Of a DNA stretch of 64,000 nt, positions 37,447 through 48,681 are shown piece by piece. Position numbers and translations under genes: made by a program. Each line of letters starts with the position of its first letter. The first letter of the stretch is position 1. Source of the DNA: Arthrobacter woluwensis (lineage in GTDB: Bacteria > Actinomycetota > Actinomycetes > Actinomycetales > Micrococcaceae); assembly GCF_030816155.1 (NCBI RefSeq), contig NZ_JAUSXR010000001.1, positions 558,001 to 622,000 on the forward strand, in the 5' to 3' direction. Under the pieces are notes generated by a model, which made no database searches, was not told the origin of the DNA, and saw only the letters and a list, made by a program, of their open reading frames with translations.

Positions 37447-38802
37447 TCAGGAGCAGCTGCCGGCGTGGAGCTTCTTGGCGATGGCGTCACTCTGGGGCGT
37501 CATCCGGTATTCCGGATGGGGGCTGCCTTCGAACGGTTGGAGATCATCGTACGACGCGCCGAGGAACAGCACGGCGTACGAGTTGGTCACGGCCTCCACG
37601 GAGTCGCCCGCCCGCGAAGGGACCGGCGTCCCGCAGATCTGGGTGATCCGGTAATGGGAGAGTTCGTGCTTCATCACGCTCACCACCACGGGCGAGTAGA
37701 ACACCTGCGCCGCGCCGGTGGTGTCCCTGTTGCCGTAGATCAGGCGGGGAGCGGCCGTGCAGAAGGCCGCGACGACGTCCGGATCATTCTTCTTGGTGCT
37801 CGGACAGCTCTTCGTCAGCTGGGCGAAGTCCCAGTTCACCGAGAGCCCGAAGTTCCGCACTAGTTGCTCGGCCGACGGGATGTAGGAACCTTCCGCATCC
37901 GGTTCCCCGACGAACGTCCGTGCGAGCGCTTCGAGCCGTGCGTTCTCCGCCTTCGGTGACGCCACGCCCGTGAACGGGTGGGCTTTGCCGGTGGACGGAT
38001 CCCTGAACTGGCCCTTGCGGCCCAGGGGAGCCTGGGCGAGGTAGTTCTTCTCGAGCGTCCGCACCGTCCCGAGCAGGGCGTTCAGGTCTTTGCGCAGGAC
38101 CGCCCGGTCCGCACTGCTGCGCTCGCCCATCTTCTGGAGGGTGGCGAGCCGTTCGGCGAGGTCCGCCTGGAACTCCAGGACGTAGGCCCGCCCCGCGGGG
38201 GTGCCGGGAAGGAGGAAACCGGGCTTGTCGGTCTTGGCGGCGAGAGCGTAACGGTTGATGGTGTTGCGGGTCTCCGAAACGGCGGCGTCGTACCCGGGCA
38301 GCTCCGCCATGACGAACCGAGGCGGCGCGGAGGCAGCAGGCGAGGCGGTGAACGCCGGACGGAGGACGGTCACGCCGACGGCGAGCAGGCCCAGCACGCA
38401 GACCGCGAGCACCGCGACGAGCAGCCCGGTGCGCTTCTTGCGCGGCGCGGGAGGCGGCGTGGGCGGGAATGAGGGCGCGTACGACGGCGCGTGGCCGCCG
38501 GCCATCTGTCCGTAGGCGGGGGGTGCCACGGCCCCGGCCTGGGCCGGGTAGGGGGTGAAGGCGCGCGGGTCGGCGGGTGGCTGGGAACTGAACGGTTGCG
38601 CATTGGACGCCGGGGTCCCGAAGGCTGGAGGCCCGTCAGCCGAGGTCTCTTCGCCCTGAACTCCTACGCCCTGAACTCGTGCGTCCTGTGCTCCTGTGCC
38701 CGGAGGGACGCCCGGAACCCTCACACCCTGAACCCCGTCTTCCGAAACCCCGTCTTCCGAAACCACGTCTTCCTGAACCCCGTCACCCGGAGACCTGCCC
38801 AT
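37447..38802 (-). CDS. Membrane protein with extracytoplasmic HExxH motif, unknown function
   Basis: The 451-residue protein has a Pro/Gln/Ala-rich cytosolic N-terminus (about 1-120), one membrane helix (about 124-147, after RKKR) and an extracytoplasmic domain. That domain contains VMKHELSHYRITQICG near residue 385. HELSH fits the zinc-protease HExxH pattern, but no downstream Glu ligand can be assigned with certainty. I do not recognise the family. It lies 13 bp after murQ in the salvage operon, so cell-wall turnover is a plausible setting. A 15-bp tandem repeat encodes part of the N-terminus. Confidence 0.65.
   Translation of the reverse strand: MGRSPGDGVQEDVVSEDGVSEDGVQGVRVPGVPPGTGAQDARVQGVGVQGEETSADGPPAFGTPASNAQPFSSQPPADPRAFTPYPAQAGAVAPPAYGQMAGGHAPSYAPSFPPTPPPAPRKKRTGLLVAVLAVCVLGLLAVGVTVLRPAFTASPAASAPPRFVMAELPGYDAAVSETRNTINRYALAAKTDKPGFLLPGTPAGRAYVLEFQADLAERLATLQKMGERSSADRAVLRKDLNALLGTVRTLEKNYLAQAPLGRKGQFRDPSTGKAHPFTGVASPKAENARLEALARTFVGEPDAEGSYIPSAEQLVRNFGLSVNWDFAQLTKSCPSTKKNDPDVVAAFCTAAPRLIYGNRDTTGAAQVFYSPVVVSVMKHELSHYRITQICGTPVPSRAGDSVEAVTNSYAVLFLGASYDDLQPFEGSPHPEYRMTPQSDAIAKKLHAGSCS
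38731..38790. repeat. 15-bp tandem repeat, four units, inside the HExxH gene
   Basis: Two exact copies of AACCCCGTCTTCCGA are followed by two degenerate ones. On the minus strand they encode repeated (S/Q)ED(G/V)V units right after the start of the HExxH membrane protein. The 15-bp period keeps the frame, so copy-number change would alter only the length of the N-terminus. Confidence 0.85.
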
Positions 38803-38815
38803 CGGTGGCCGGGCC

Positions 38816-39760
38816 TCAGGAGGCCTGCGCGACGGCCTGGCGGAGCCGCCCGCCGGTGGCGTCCAGCGCTGCCCGGCCGGCGGCGGCGTCGAGGCCTGTC
38901 AGCACCATGAGGATGGCCAGCTTCACCGACCCGTCGGCGGCGTCCAGTGCCTGGGACGCCTCCTCCACGGAGCAGCCGGTGGCCTGCAGCACGGTCCGTT
39001 GGGACCGGGCGCGGAGCTTGGCGTTGGTGGCCCGGAGGTCCACCATCATGTTGCCGTAGGTTTTGCCGAGCTTGACCATGCTCAGGGTGCTGATCATGTT
39101 GACCACGAGCTTCTGGGCGGTGCCGGACTTGAGCCGCGTGGACCCGGCCACGAATTCCGGCCCGACCTCCACGTCGATCGCCACCTCCGCGGTGGCGCCG
39201 ATGACCGAATTCCTGTTGCAAGCCAGGCCCACCGTGAAGGCGCCCGCAGCCCGTGCGGCCTCCAGCGCGCCGACCACGTACGGGGTCCGGCCCGATGCGG
39301 AGATGCCGACCACGGCGTCCCCGGCCCCCACCGAGAGGGCAGCCAGGTCAGCGGCACCGGCTTCGGCGTCGTCCTCCGCGTTCTCCACGGCGTCACGGAT
39401 GGCGCGGGGGCCGCCCGCGATCACGCCGACCACCATGGCCGGATCCGTGCCGTAGGTGGGAGGGCACTCGCTGGCGTCCAGGACGCCGACGCGTCCGGCG
39501 GTGCCCGCGCCGATGTAGATCAGCCGTCCACCGGCGGCGAGCTTGGCGTACACCCCGTCGACGGCGGCGGCCACCGAGTCCAGCTCGCGCTCCACGGCGG
39601 CGGCCACGAGGGCGTCCTGGCCGTTCATCGCCGTCACGAGTTCCGCCGTGCTCATGGTGTCGATGGAACCCAGCTCAGGATTGGCCGCCTCCGTGGACAG
39701 GCCCTGGAGCTGGGCGCGGAGTTCCGCGAGGGAATCCTGGGATTCAGGCTGGCTGGTCAC
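38816..39760 (-). CDS. murQ: N-acetylmuramic acid 6-phosphate etherase
   Basis: The 314-residue SIS-domain enzyme cleaves the lactyl ether of MurNAc-6-P to give GlcNAc-6-P and D-lactate. Typical segments are TEAANPELGSIDTMSTAELV, IYIGAGTAGRVGVLDASECP, VVGISASGRTPYVVGALEAA and GSTRLKSGTAQKLVVNMIST. The conserved catalytic Glu lies in ASECPPTYG. Its start overlaps the end of the kinase gene by 17 bp, so kinase and etherase are coupled in one salvage pathway. Confidence 0.95.
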   Translation of the reverse strand: MTSQPESQDSLAELRAQLQGLSTEAANPELGSIDTMSTAELVTAMNGQDALVAAAVERELDSVAAAVDGVYAKLAAGGRLIYIGAGTAGRVGVLDASECPPTYGTDPAMVVGVIAGGPRAIRDAVENAEDDAEAGAADLAALSVGAGDAVVGISASGRTPYVVGALEAARAAGAFTVGLACNRNSVIGATAEVAIDVEVGPEFVAGSTRLKSGTAQKLVVNMISTLSMVKLGKTYGNMMVDLRATNAKLRARSQRTVLQATGCSVEEASQALDAADGSVKLAILMVLTGLDAAAGRAALDATGGRLRQAVAQAS

Positions 39761-40815
39761 GGTAGATGTACCTTTCCTGGAGGAGATCCGGCTGGGTGGC
39801 GAGCGCGGCGCCGTCGAGGCCGGTCCCGAGCGCTGGGACGACGGTGGCCTGGATGCCCTTGAGGGCCGAGGTGAGGCGGTCCCGGAACAGGGGTGACTCG
39901 CTCACGCCGCCCAGCAGGGCGACGCGACGGGAAGGATCCCCGGCATGGCTGGCCGGTCCGGAGGCGAGAGCGCGTCCCACGGACCGGGCGACGTGGGCGC
40001 ACGCGCGGTCCACGATGCCGAGTGCGACCGTGTCGCCCGCCGCGGCGGCGTCGAGGACTCGGGGCGTGAAGGACCCCATGGCGCGGTACGGATTGCTCAC
40101 AGATCCGAGCCACCCGGGCAGATCGAGGACGGGGACGGGGAGGCCGTCCGGGTCGGAGAGGAGGGTGGCGGGGCCGCCGTCGAGTTCCTCGAGCACGGCG
40201 GACAGGCCCTCCTGGCCGATCCAGCGGCCGCTGCCCCGGTCGCCGAGCAGCGGGCCCCAGCCGTCGGCGCGATGCAGTGTGCCCTCGTCGTCGAAGCGGA
40301 AGACCACGGCCCCGGTGCCGATGATCACGGCCGCGCCGGGGGAGGACCCGAAGGCTCCCAGGTGGGCCGCGGTGGCGTCGGAGATGACGGCCGCCGGGAC
40401 GGAGAAGTGCCCGGCCAGGCGGTGGGCGAGCTCGCGGGAGCCGGCTTCGTCCGAGGCCACGCCCGCGATGGCGGCGCCGATGCCGCTGGGCCAGGGGGAG
40501 CGGCGTCCCGTCCGCCTCGGAGATGCGCAGATGTGCGGAACCGTCCGTGATCATGAGGAAGGCGTTGTTGACCCCACCGGCCGTGGCCAGTCCGGGGAAC
40601 CCCTCCAGCACGGTGGAGGCGAGAACCTCCGAGCCCTCCGTGGGATGGCTCCGGAGCTCCAGGCGGCAGCGGCTCTTGCCGATGTCGGCGATCAGCACGG
40701 GCCCGGATTCGGCGACCGGCTGGGTCGCGAGGGCGGCGGAGTCGGAGGGCAGATGTCCCGGCAGGCGGGCGGACGCGGGGTCCTGAAGGTCGCTCTGATC
40801 CGGAAACACTGTCAT
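39744..40815 (-). pseudogene. BadF/NagK-type sugar kinase (GlcNAc/MurNAc kinase), single-base frameshift
   Basis: The N-terminal part (VLIADIGKSRCRLEL, then GVNNAFLMITDG) and the C-terminal part (VISDATAAHLGAF, GTGAVVFRF, GWGPLLGDRGSGRWIGQEG, ALLGGVSES) are both typical of BadF/BcrA-type kinases, but lie in different frames. Removing one base in the G-runs at 40488-40498 restores a 356-residue protein of usual length. The role would be to phosphorylate MurNAc or GlcNAc ahead of MurQ. TAGTGT ends 8 bases before the ATG at 40815, which suggests a near-leaderless promoter. Confidence 0.85.
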
Positions 40816-40978
40816 GAACACCCACACTAGTGCTGCTCCCGCGCGGGCAACAGACTGTTAAGGATGACGCACCCTGTGTGAACAAGATTGAAAACTGCCT
40901 TGTTGCGCCACCTTCGATCATTCTCCGGCCCGCGGGAGGCCCTCGGGTCACGCGGTAGGGATCGACGGTCCCGCGCGA

Positions 40979-40984
40979 TAAAAT
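40979..40984 (+). promoter_or_regulatory. Probable -10 box of purH
   Basis: TAAAAT matches 5 of 6 consensus bases and would start a leader of about 80 bases before the purH GTG at 41070. The -35 is not clear. No ZTP-riboswitch core could be recognised in the leader. Confidence 0.45.
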
Positions 40985-41069
40985 GGCCTCATCCCGCCAA
41001 TCGATGTCGCCGTGCGTGGGCCCGTGCTGGCTGCGTACGCCGAATCCGTGCCACTTTGGAGTGCCATTC

Positions 41070-42740
41070 GTGTCCGTCACGCAGCTTGACCGTGTTCCCA
41101 TCCGCCGGGCCCTGATCTCGGTCTATGACAAGACCGGTCTGGAGGACCTGGCCCGTGGCCTGCACGCCGCAGGGGTGGCACTGGTCTCCACCGGCTCCAC
41201 CGCCAAGAAGATCGCGGCCCTCGGGATCCCCGTCACCGAAGTGGAGCAGGTCACCGGCTCCCCGGAGATGCTGGACGGACGGGTCAAGACCCTCCACCCG
41301 CGCATCCACGGCGGCATCCTGGCCGACCGCCGCGTCCCGGCGCACATGGACACGCTGACCGAGATGGAGATCGAGACCTTCGATCTGGTGGTCGTGAACC
41401 TGTACCCCTTCGTCGAGACGGTCAAGTCCGGCGCCGCTCTCGACGACGTGGTGGAGCAGATCGACATCGGAGGCCCCGCCATGGTGCGCTCCGCCGCGAA
41501 GAACCACGCCGCCGTCGCGATCGTGACGGACCCCGGCTTCTACCCACAGGTGATCGCCGCCGCGGCCGAAGGCGGCTTCAGCCTCAAGCAGCGCCGCGTC
41601 CTGGCGGCCCGCGCCTTCGCCCACACCGCCAGTTACGACAACGCCGTGGCCAGCTGGACCGCCACGCAGTTCCTGGACGAGGACGGCGACGGCGTCATCG
41701 ACTGGCCCGCCTACGCCGGCGTCTCGCTCGAGCGCTCCGAGGTGCTCCGCTACGGCGAGAATCCGCACCAGCAGGCCGCCCTCTACGTGGACAAGGCCGC
41801 CCCGGCCGGCATCGCCCAGGCCGACCAGCTGCACGGCAAGGCCATGAGCTACAACAACTTCGTGGACGCCGACGCCGCGCTGCGCGCCGCTTTCGACTTC
41901 GCCGAGCCGGCCGTGGCCATCATCAAGCACGCCAACCCGTGCGGTGTGGCCGTGGCGACCCCGGGCGTCGAGGACCCGATCGCCGACGCCCACCGCAAGG
42001 CCCACGCCTGCGACCCCGTCTCCGCGTACGGTGGGGTCGTCGCCGCCAACCGCGCCGTGTCCAAGGGCATGGCCGAGACCCTGGCCGGGATCTTCACCGA
42101 GGTCGTCATCGCGCCCTCCTTCGATCCCGAGGCCGTCGAGATCCTCTCCAAGAAGAAGAACATCCGTCTCCTGGCCCTGCCGGACGGCTACGGCCGCTAC
42201 CCAGCCGAGTTGCGCCAGGTCTCCGGTGGCATGCTCGTCCAGATGTCCGATGTGATCGACGCCGACGGTGACGACCCCGCGAACTGGACCCTCGCCAGCG
42301 GTGAGGCCGCGGACGAGAAGACGCTCGCCGAGCTGGTCTTCGCCTGGCGCGCCGTCCGGGCCGCCAAGTCGAACGCCATCCTGCTCGCCCGCGACGGCGG
42401 CACGGTCGGCATCGGCATGGGTCAGGTCAACCGTGTGGACTCCTGCCGTCTGGCCGTCGAGCGCGCGAACACGCTCGGCGTGGCGGTCGAATCCACGGTG
42501 GACGCCGCGGGTGGCGCCTCCAACGTGACCGCCGCTGAGGCCCCCGAGCGCGCCCGTGGCGCCGTGGCCGCTTCCGACGCCTTCTTCCCCTTCGCCGACG
42601 GTCTTCAGATCCTGCTGGCCGCCGGTGTCCGCGCCGTGGTCCAGCCCGGCGGTTCGGTGCGTGACGAAGAGGTCATCGAGGCGGCCCAGGCGGCCGGCGT
42701 GACCATGTACTTCACCGGTTCGCGCCACTTCTTCCACTGA
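41070..42740 (+). CDS. purH: Bifunctional AICAR transformylase / IMP cyclohydrolase
   Basis: The 556-residue enzyme carries out the last two steps of IMP synthesis. The N-terminal cyclohydrolase (MGS fold) has [33 protein letters not shown] and [15 protein letters not shown]. The C-terminal transformylase has [17 protein letters not shown] and the KHANPCGVA motif, and ends [11 protein letters not shown] at 41070 is chosen because TGGAG precedes it and the family begins here. The frame is open back to an ATG at 40983, but that overlaps the -10 box. Confidence 0.95.
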   Translation: MSVTQLDRVPIRRALISVYDKTGLEDLARGLHAAGVALVSTGSTAKKIAALGIPVTEVEQVTGSPEMLDGRVKTLHPRIHGGILADRRVPAHMDTLTEMEIETFDLVVVNLYPFVETVKSGAALDDVVEQIDIGGPAMVRSAAKNHAAVAIVTDPGFYPQVIAAAAEGGFSLKQRRVLAARAFAHTASYDNAVASWTATQFLDEDGDGVIDWPAYAGVSLERSEVLRYGENPHQQAALYVDKAAPAGIAQADQLHGKAMSYNNFVDADAALRAAFDFAEPAVAIIKHANPCGVAVATPGVEDPIADAHRKAHACDPVSAYGGVVAANRAVSKGMAETLAGIFTEVVIAPSFDPEAVEILSKKKNIRLLALPDGYGRYPAELRQVSGGMLVQMSDVIDADGDDPANWTLASGEAADEKTLAELVFAWRAVRAAKSNAILLARDGGTVGIGMGQVNRVDSCRLAVERANTLGVAVESTVDAAGGASNVTAAEAPERARGAVAASDAFFPFADGLQILLAAGVRAVVQPGGSVRDEEVIEAAQAAGVTMYFTGSRHFFH

Positions 42741-42744
42741 CGGC

Positions 42745-42779
42745 GGGAGGACGACGGCGGCCGCGCGCCGCCGTCGTCC
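42745..42779 (+). terminator. Rho-independent terminator after purH
   Basis: A perfect 14-bp stem (42745-42758 with 42766-42779) has a 7-base GC loop and lies just after the purH stop. The stem contains ACGACGGCGG, which also appears in the hairpin at 45153. Confidence 0.8.
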
Positions 42780-42838
42780 TCTGCCGCAGTGCTCGACCCG
42801 GCTCTCCGCAGGCCAGCTAGTACGCTGGGAGAGCCTGA

Positions 42839-45100
<2,262 letters not shown>

Positions 45101-45152
45101 TCACCCTTCCGCGCCCGGCGACGGGGCGCGCGGGTCCGTTCAGGACTCCGGC

Positions 45153-45200
45153 ACGACGGCGGCCGGTCACCTTCTGCGGGAGGTGGCCGGCCGCCGTCGT
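45153..45200 (+). terminator. Long hairpin after icd
   Basis: The 20-bp arms 45153-45172 and 45181-45200 pair with one mismatch around an 8-base loop. ACTCCGG/CCGGAGT ends extend the stem after a small bulge. It contains the ACGACGGCGGCCGG element found in other hairpins of this window. Confidence 0.8.
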
Positions 45201-45362
45201 CGTATCCGGAGTAAGTCGCGGGATGTCGTGCCGTCCGTGGGATGTGTCACAACTGTTGACAGCCTTGTCGGGTCCTTGCGAGGATGAACTTGAAGCTTCA
45301 AACGATTCGCCCCCGTCCCGAGGCCACCGTGACCGATGACCACCGATAGCGAGGACCCCCGC

Positions 45363-45806
45363 ATGGCTTCCGTTTCCACCTCCCGCACCACCGACACCGC
45401 TCTGGCCGTACTCCGGATCGCCCTGGGTGTCGTGTTCTTCGCCCATGGCTGGCAGAAGATCTTCACCTTCACCCTTCCCGGAGTTCAGGGCTCCTTCGGC
45501 CAGATGGGCGTTCCCGCCGCCGACATCGTCGGCCCGGCGGTCGCGTTCCTCGAACTGATCGGCGGCGCCGCGCTCATCCTCGGCCTGGTGACCCGCGTGG
45601 CCGGCGCCCTGCTCGCGCTCGACATGCTCGGCGCCATCATCCTCGTCCACGGCGGGTCCGGGATCTTCGTCGATCAGGGCGGCATGGAGCTCGTGCTGGT
45701 TCTCGGCGTCGGCTCGCTGGCCCTCGCCCTGGCCGGCGCCGGGCGGTTCTCGCTCGATGCGCTCCTCTTCGGCCGCCGTGGTGGCCGGGCGGCGCAGCTC
45801 GCCTGA
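45363..45806 (+). CDS. DoxX-family membrane protein
   Basis: The 147-residue protein has four membrane helices and the DoxX signature LRIALGVVFFAHGWQKI, then FLELIGGAALILGLVTRVAG. Members take part in redox and thiol-stress responses or supply quinol-oxidase subunits; no specific partner is nearby. A start at the ATG 45336 is equally open; 45363 is preferred because GAGG precedes it and the hydrophobic core follows closely. It converges on the Gfo/Idh gene, separated by a long hairpin. Confidence 0.88.
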   Translation: MASVSTSRTTDTALAVLRIALGVVFFAHGWQKIFTFTLPGVQGSFGQMGVPAADIVGPAVAFLELIGGAALILGLVTRVAGALLALDMLGAIILVHGGSGIFVDQGGMELVLVLGVGSLALALAGAGRFSLDALLFGRRGGRAAQLA

Positions 45807-45826
45807 CCTCTCAGCCCCCACCGCTC

Positions 45827-45889
45827 TCGCGAAGTAACAGTTGGCGCCCCTATCCGCAGTGGATAGGGGCGCCAACTGTCATTTCGCGA
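45827..45889. terminator. 29-bp inverted repeat between convergent genes
   Basis: Arms 45827-45855 and 45861-45889 match at 27 of 29 positions around a 5-base loop. It sits between the stop codons of the DoxX gene (+) and the Gfo/Idh gene (-). Two-way termination is likely; a repeat-family role is possible. Confidence 0.75.
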
Positions 45890-45901
45890 AGGGGGAGGCG
45901 G

Positions 45902-46972
45902 TCAGCGCTCGTCGTTGGGGTAGGTGACGCCGAGCTGGGCCCGCACCCCGTCGAAGAGGCGCATGACATCCACCGACTGGCGCCACGGCATGGTGGGGCT
46001 CTCCGTGAGGCCCTGCTGGACGCAGCGCGTGACCTCTCGCAGTTCGTACGTGTAGCCGGTGCCGACCGTGTCGAACGTTTCCACGCGCTGCTGGTCCCAC
46101 CCGGTCTGGATGTGCAGTTCCTTCGGGTTGTTGACGGAGCCGAAGGTCTGGAGGACGCCCTGGTCGCCGGCCACGGTCGCGCTGCGCGGTCCGTGGGCCA
46201 GGAGGGACGACGTGAGAGTGGCCATGGCGCCGCCCGAATAGCCCAGACTCAGGATGTTCTGGGCGTCCACGCCCTGATCCGTGAGCGTCCCGCGGGCGTC
46301 CACGGCGTCGGGGAATCCGAGGATGCCCAAGGGCCAGAGCAGCGGGTACACCGTGAGGTCCAGAAGCGCGCCGCCACCGTCACGGCGGGCCCAGATCCGG
46401 GCCTCCGGGTTCGGCGGGCACGGGAATCCGAGGTCCGCCGAGATCCAGTGCACGGTGCCGAGCTCGCCGCTCGCCGCGATCTCGAAGGCGCGCTGGATGG
46501 ACGGCAGGAACCGGCTCCACATCGCCTCCATGAGGAACAGCCCCTTCGCCTCGGCGAGCCGGACGAGCTCCTCGGCTTCCCGGGCGTTGATGGTCAGGGC
46601 CTTCTCGACCAGGACGGGCTTTCCGGCTTCCAGTGCGGCGCGGGCGATCTCGAAGTGCTGGCCATGCGGGGTGGCGACGTAGACGACGTCCACCGCCGGG
46701 TCGGCGAAGAGGCGCTGGTAGCCGAGGGCGCCGTCGTCGTCGCCATAGGCCACCGCGAAACCGTGCCCTTCCGCGAACGCATCCGCGGCGGCCTGGGTGC
46801 GGGAACTGACGGCGTACAGCTCGGCGTCCTCCAGCAGGGCCAGATCGGCCGTCACCGAGCGGGCGATGTTGCCCGTGGAGACCACGCCCCAGCGAAAGGT
46901 CCGGCCGGTGGCGAACGCGGGATTCTGCTCCTCCTGGGACAGGAGCCAAGGACGGGGGATGAGGGAAGCCAT
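45902..46972 (-). CDS. Gfo/Idh/MocA-family oxidoreductase
   Basis: The 356-residue NAD(P)-dependent dehydrogenase has a Rossmann domain (GVVSTGNIARSVTADLA), the conserved VLVEKALTINAREAEELV, and the second domain beginning FLMEAMWSRFLPSIQRAFE. It resembles trans-1,2-dihydrobenzenediol or glucose-fructose-type dehydrogenases. The substrate is unknown. It is monocistronic as far as can be seen, facing away from the phosphonate cluster genes by about 110 bp. Confidence 0.88.
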   Translation of the reverse strand: MASLIPRPWLLSQEEQNPAFATGRTFRWGVVSTGNIARSVTADLALLEDAELYAVSSRTQAAADAFAEGHGFAVAYGDDDGALGYQRLFADPAVDVVYVATPHGQHFEIARAALEAGKPVLVEKALTINAREAEELVRLAEAKGLFLMEAMWSRFLPSIQRAFEIAASGELGTVHWISADLGFPCPPNPEARIWARRDGGGALLDLTVYPLLWPLGILGFPDAVDARGTLTDQGVDAQNILSLGYSGGAMATLTSSLLAHGPRSATVAGDQGVLQTFGSVNNPKELHIQTGWDQQRVETFDTVGTGYTYELREVTRCVQQGLTESPTMPWRQSVDVMRLFDGVRAQLGVTYPNDER

Positions 46973-47080
46973 GGACCCATCATCGCACCGGGGTTCTCCG
47001 GCGGGGGAACGGGTCCATGGCTTCGGTACTCGGATGAACAGCGCAGAGGTGAACAGCGCGCAGCGTGACCGCGCTTCCGC

Positions 47081-47920
47081 TCAGGCCGCCAGGCGCTTGC
47101 GGACGAAAGCGGAGAGCTGATCCACCACCACGATCAGGATGAGCACGATGATGATGTGGGTCAGCATCGCATCGAAGCGGAAGGTCTTGATGGACTGGTT
47201 GATGAGCAGCCCGATGCCACCCGCGCCCACGAGACCGAGGACCAGGGAGGAACGGACATTGACGTCGAAGCGGTAGAGCAGCAGACCCACGAATTGCGGC
47301 ACCACCATGGGCAGCGTCGCGTTGGCCACCTGCTGGATCCGGTTGGCGCCGGCCGCGCGCAGTGCCTCCTGCGGGCCGGCGTCGATCTCCTCCATGGCCT
47401 CCGCCCAGAGCTTGCCCATGACGCCGGTGTTGTGGCAGATCAGCGCCAGCACGCCGGGGAACGGACCCAGGCCGACGGCCGTCACGAAGATCAGCGCGAA
47501 CACGATGTCCGGAACCGCGCGGAAGAAGGACAGGATGGCGCGGGCCACCTGGTAGACCCAGCCGGCGGGGCTGGTGGTCCGGGCGCCCAGCACGGCGAGC
47601 AGGAGGGCCGTCGGAATGGAGAACGTCGTCCCCAGCAGACCGATCCAGAGCGTCACCAGCGTCGCGTCCAGGCCGGGCTGGATGGTCTTCTCCCAGTTCA
47701 GATCCGGCGGGAAGGCGTCCGCGAGGAACTGGGCCATGCCCTTCCAGCCGTCCACCAGCAGCTGCGGCTGGAAGTCGGTGCCCTGGATGGCCAGGACATG
47801 GAGGAACACGACGACGGCGGCCACCACCGCCCAGCGGAGCCAGTGCTTGCGCCCGCGCAGGGCGGGCCGCGGGTCCTTCCCGGGCCGCGTGGCCACGGGC
47901 TTCAGGGTCGGCGCGCTCAT
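47081..47920 (-). CDS. phnE: Phosphonate/phosphite ABC transporter permease
   Basis: The 279-residue protein has about six membrane helices. The BPD-transporter EAA-type loop appears as EAMEEIDAGPQEALRAAGAN, and MVVPQFVGLLLYRFDVNVRS is typical of PhnE. It forms the channel with PhnC and PhnD. The start at 47920 overlaps the phnC stop by 4 bp (ATGA), so translation is coupled. It is the last gene of the phnD-phnC-phnE unit. Confidence 0.93.
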   Translation of the reverse strand: MSAPTLKPVATRPGKDPRPALRGRKHWLRWAVVAAVVVFLHVLAIQGTDFQPQLLVDGWKGMAQFLADAFPPDLNWEKTIQPGLDATLVTLWIGLLGTTFSIPTALLLAVLGARTTSPAGWVYQVARAILSFFRAVPDIVFALIFVTAVGLGPFPGVLALICHNTGVMGKLWAEAMEEIDAGPQEALRAAGANRIQQVANATLPMVVPQFVGLLLYRFDVNVRSSLVLGLVGAGGIGLLINQSIKTFRFDAMLTHIIIVLILIVVVDQLSAFVRKRLAA

Positions 47921-48681
47921 GCCGCCACCTTCCTGTCCGGTGCGTAGAGGTGGTCCAGCTGGGCGGCGCCCAGTCCGGACACGGGGGAGTCGAACACCAT
48001 GCGGCCGTCCATGAGACCGATCGCGCGGTCCGCGTGCCGCAGGGCGAGGTCGGGCTGGTGGAGGACCGCCGCCACCGCGAGGCCGTGCTCGTGGGCCAGG
48101 CCCGCGAGGAGCTGCATGACCTGCTCGGCCGCATGAGGGTCGAGGGCGGACACGGGTTCGTCGGCCAGCACCACATCGGCCCGCTGGCACAGGGCACGAG
48201 CCACGGCGACGCGCTGCTGCTGCCCGCCGGACAGACGGCTCACGCGGTCGTGGGCGCGGTCCGCGAGGCCTACGCGGTCGAGACAGTCCATGGCCTCCTC
48301 CAGCACGGAGTCCGGGAAGAAGAGCGGGCTCAGGCTGCGGCCCGTGCTCATCCGGGCGAGAGCGCCGGCGCAGACGTTCTCCAGCGCGGTGCGGCGGGGG
48401 ACCAGGTGGATCTTCTGGAAGATCATGGCCGCCTTGCCGCGCGCCTGCTGCAAGGCACGGCCCTGCAGCAGGCCGAGGTCCTGCCCGCCCAGCTTGATGG
48501 TCCCGGCGTCGGCCTCGGTGATGCCCATGACGCACCGCAGCGTCGTGGACTTCCCCGAACCGTTGGCCCCGAGGAAGGCGACGAGCTCCCCGGCGGCGAC
48601 CGTGAAGTCGACGCCGTCCAGGACCTTCCGGCCGCCGAACGATTTGGCGAGGGAGGTCACCTCAAGCAGCGGGCCGGTCAT
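47917..48681 (-). CDS. phnC: Phosphonate ABC transporter ATP-binding protein
   Basis: The 254-residue ATPase has Walker A GANGSGKST near residue 40, signature RLSGGQQQRVAVARAL near 147 and Walker B VVLADEPVSALDP near 168. IFQKIHLVPRRTALENV is the PhnC-type Q-loop region. It powers uptake with PhnE. It overlaps phnD by 1 base and phnE by 4 bases. Confidence 0.94.
   Translation of the reverse strand: MTGPLLEVTSLAKSFGGRKVLDGVDFTVAAGELVAFLGANGSGKSTTLRCVMGITEADAGTIKLGGQDLGLLQGRALQQARGKAAMIFQKIHLVPRRTALENVCAGALARMSTGRSLSPLFFPDSVLEEAMDCLDRVGLADRAHDRVSRLSGGQQQRVAVARALCQRADVVLADEPVSALDPHAAEQVMQLLAGLAHEHGLAVAAVLHQPDLALRHADRAIGLMDGRMVFDSPVSGLGAAQLDHLYAPDRKVAA

Noticed and set aside
40985-41069. Possible ZTP (pfl) riboswitch in the purH leader
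   Set aside because: The conserved core and the GGGAGC / CCGCCTGGGC-type elements were not found, and the leader is short.
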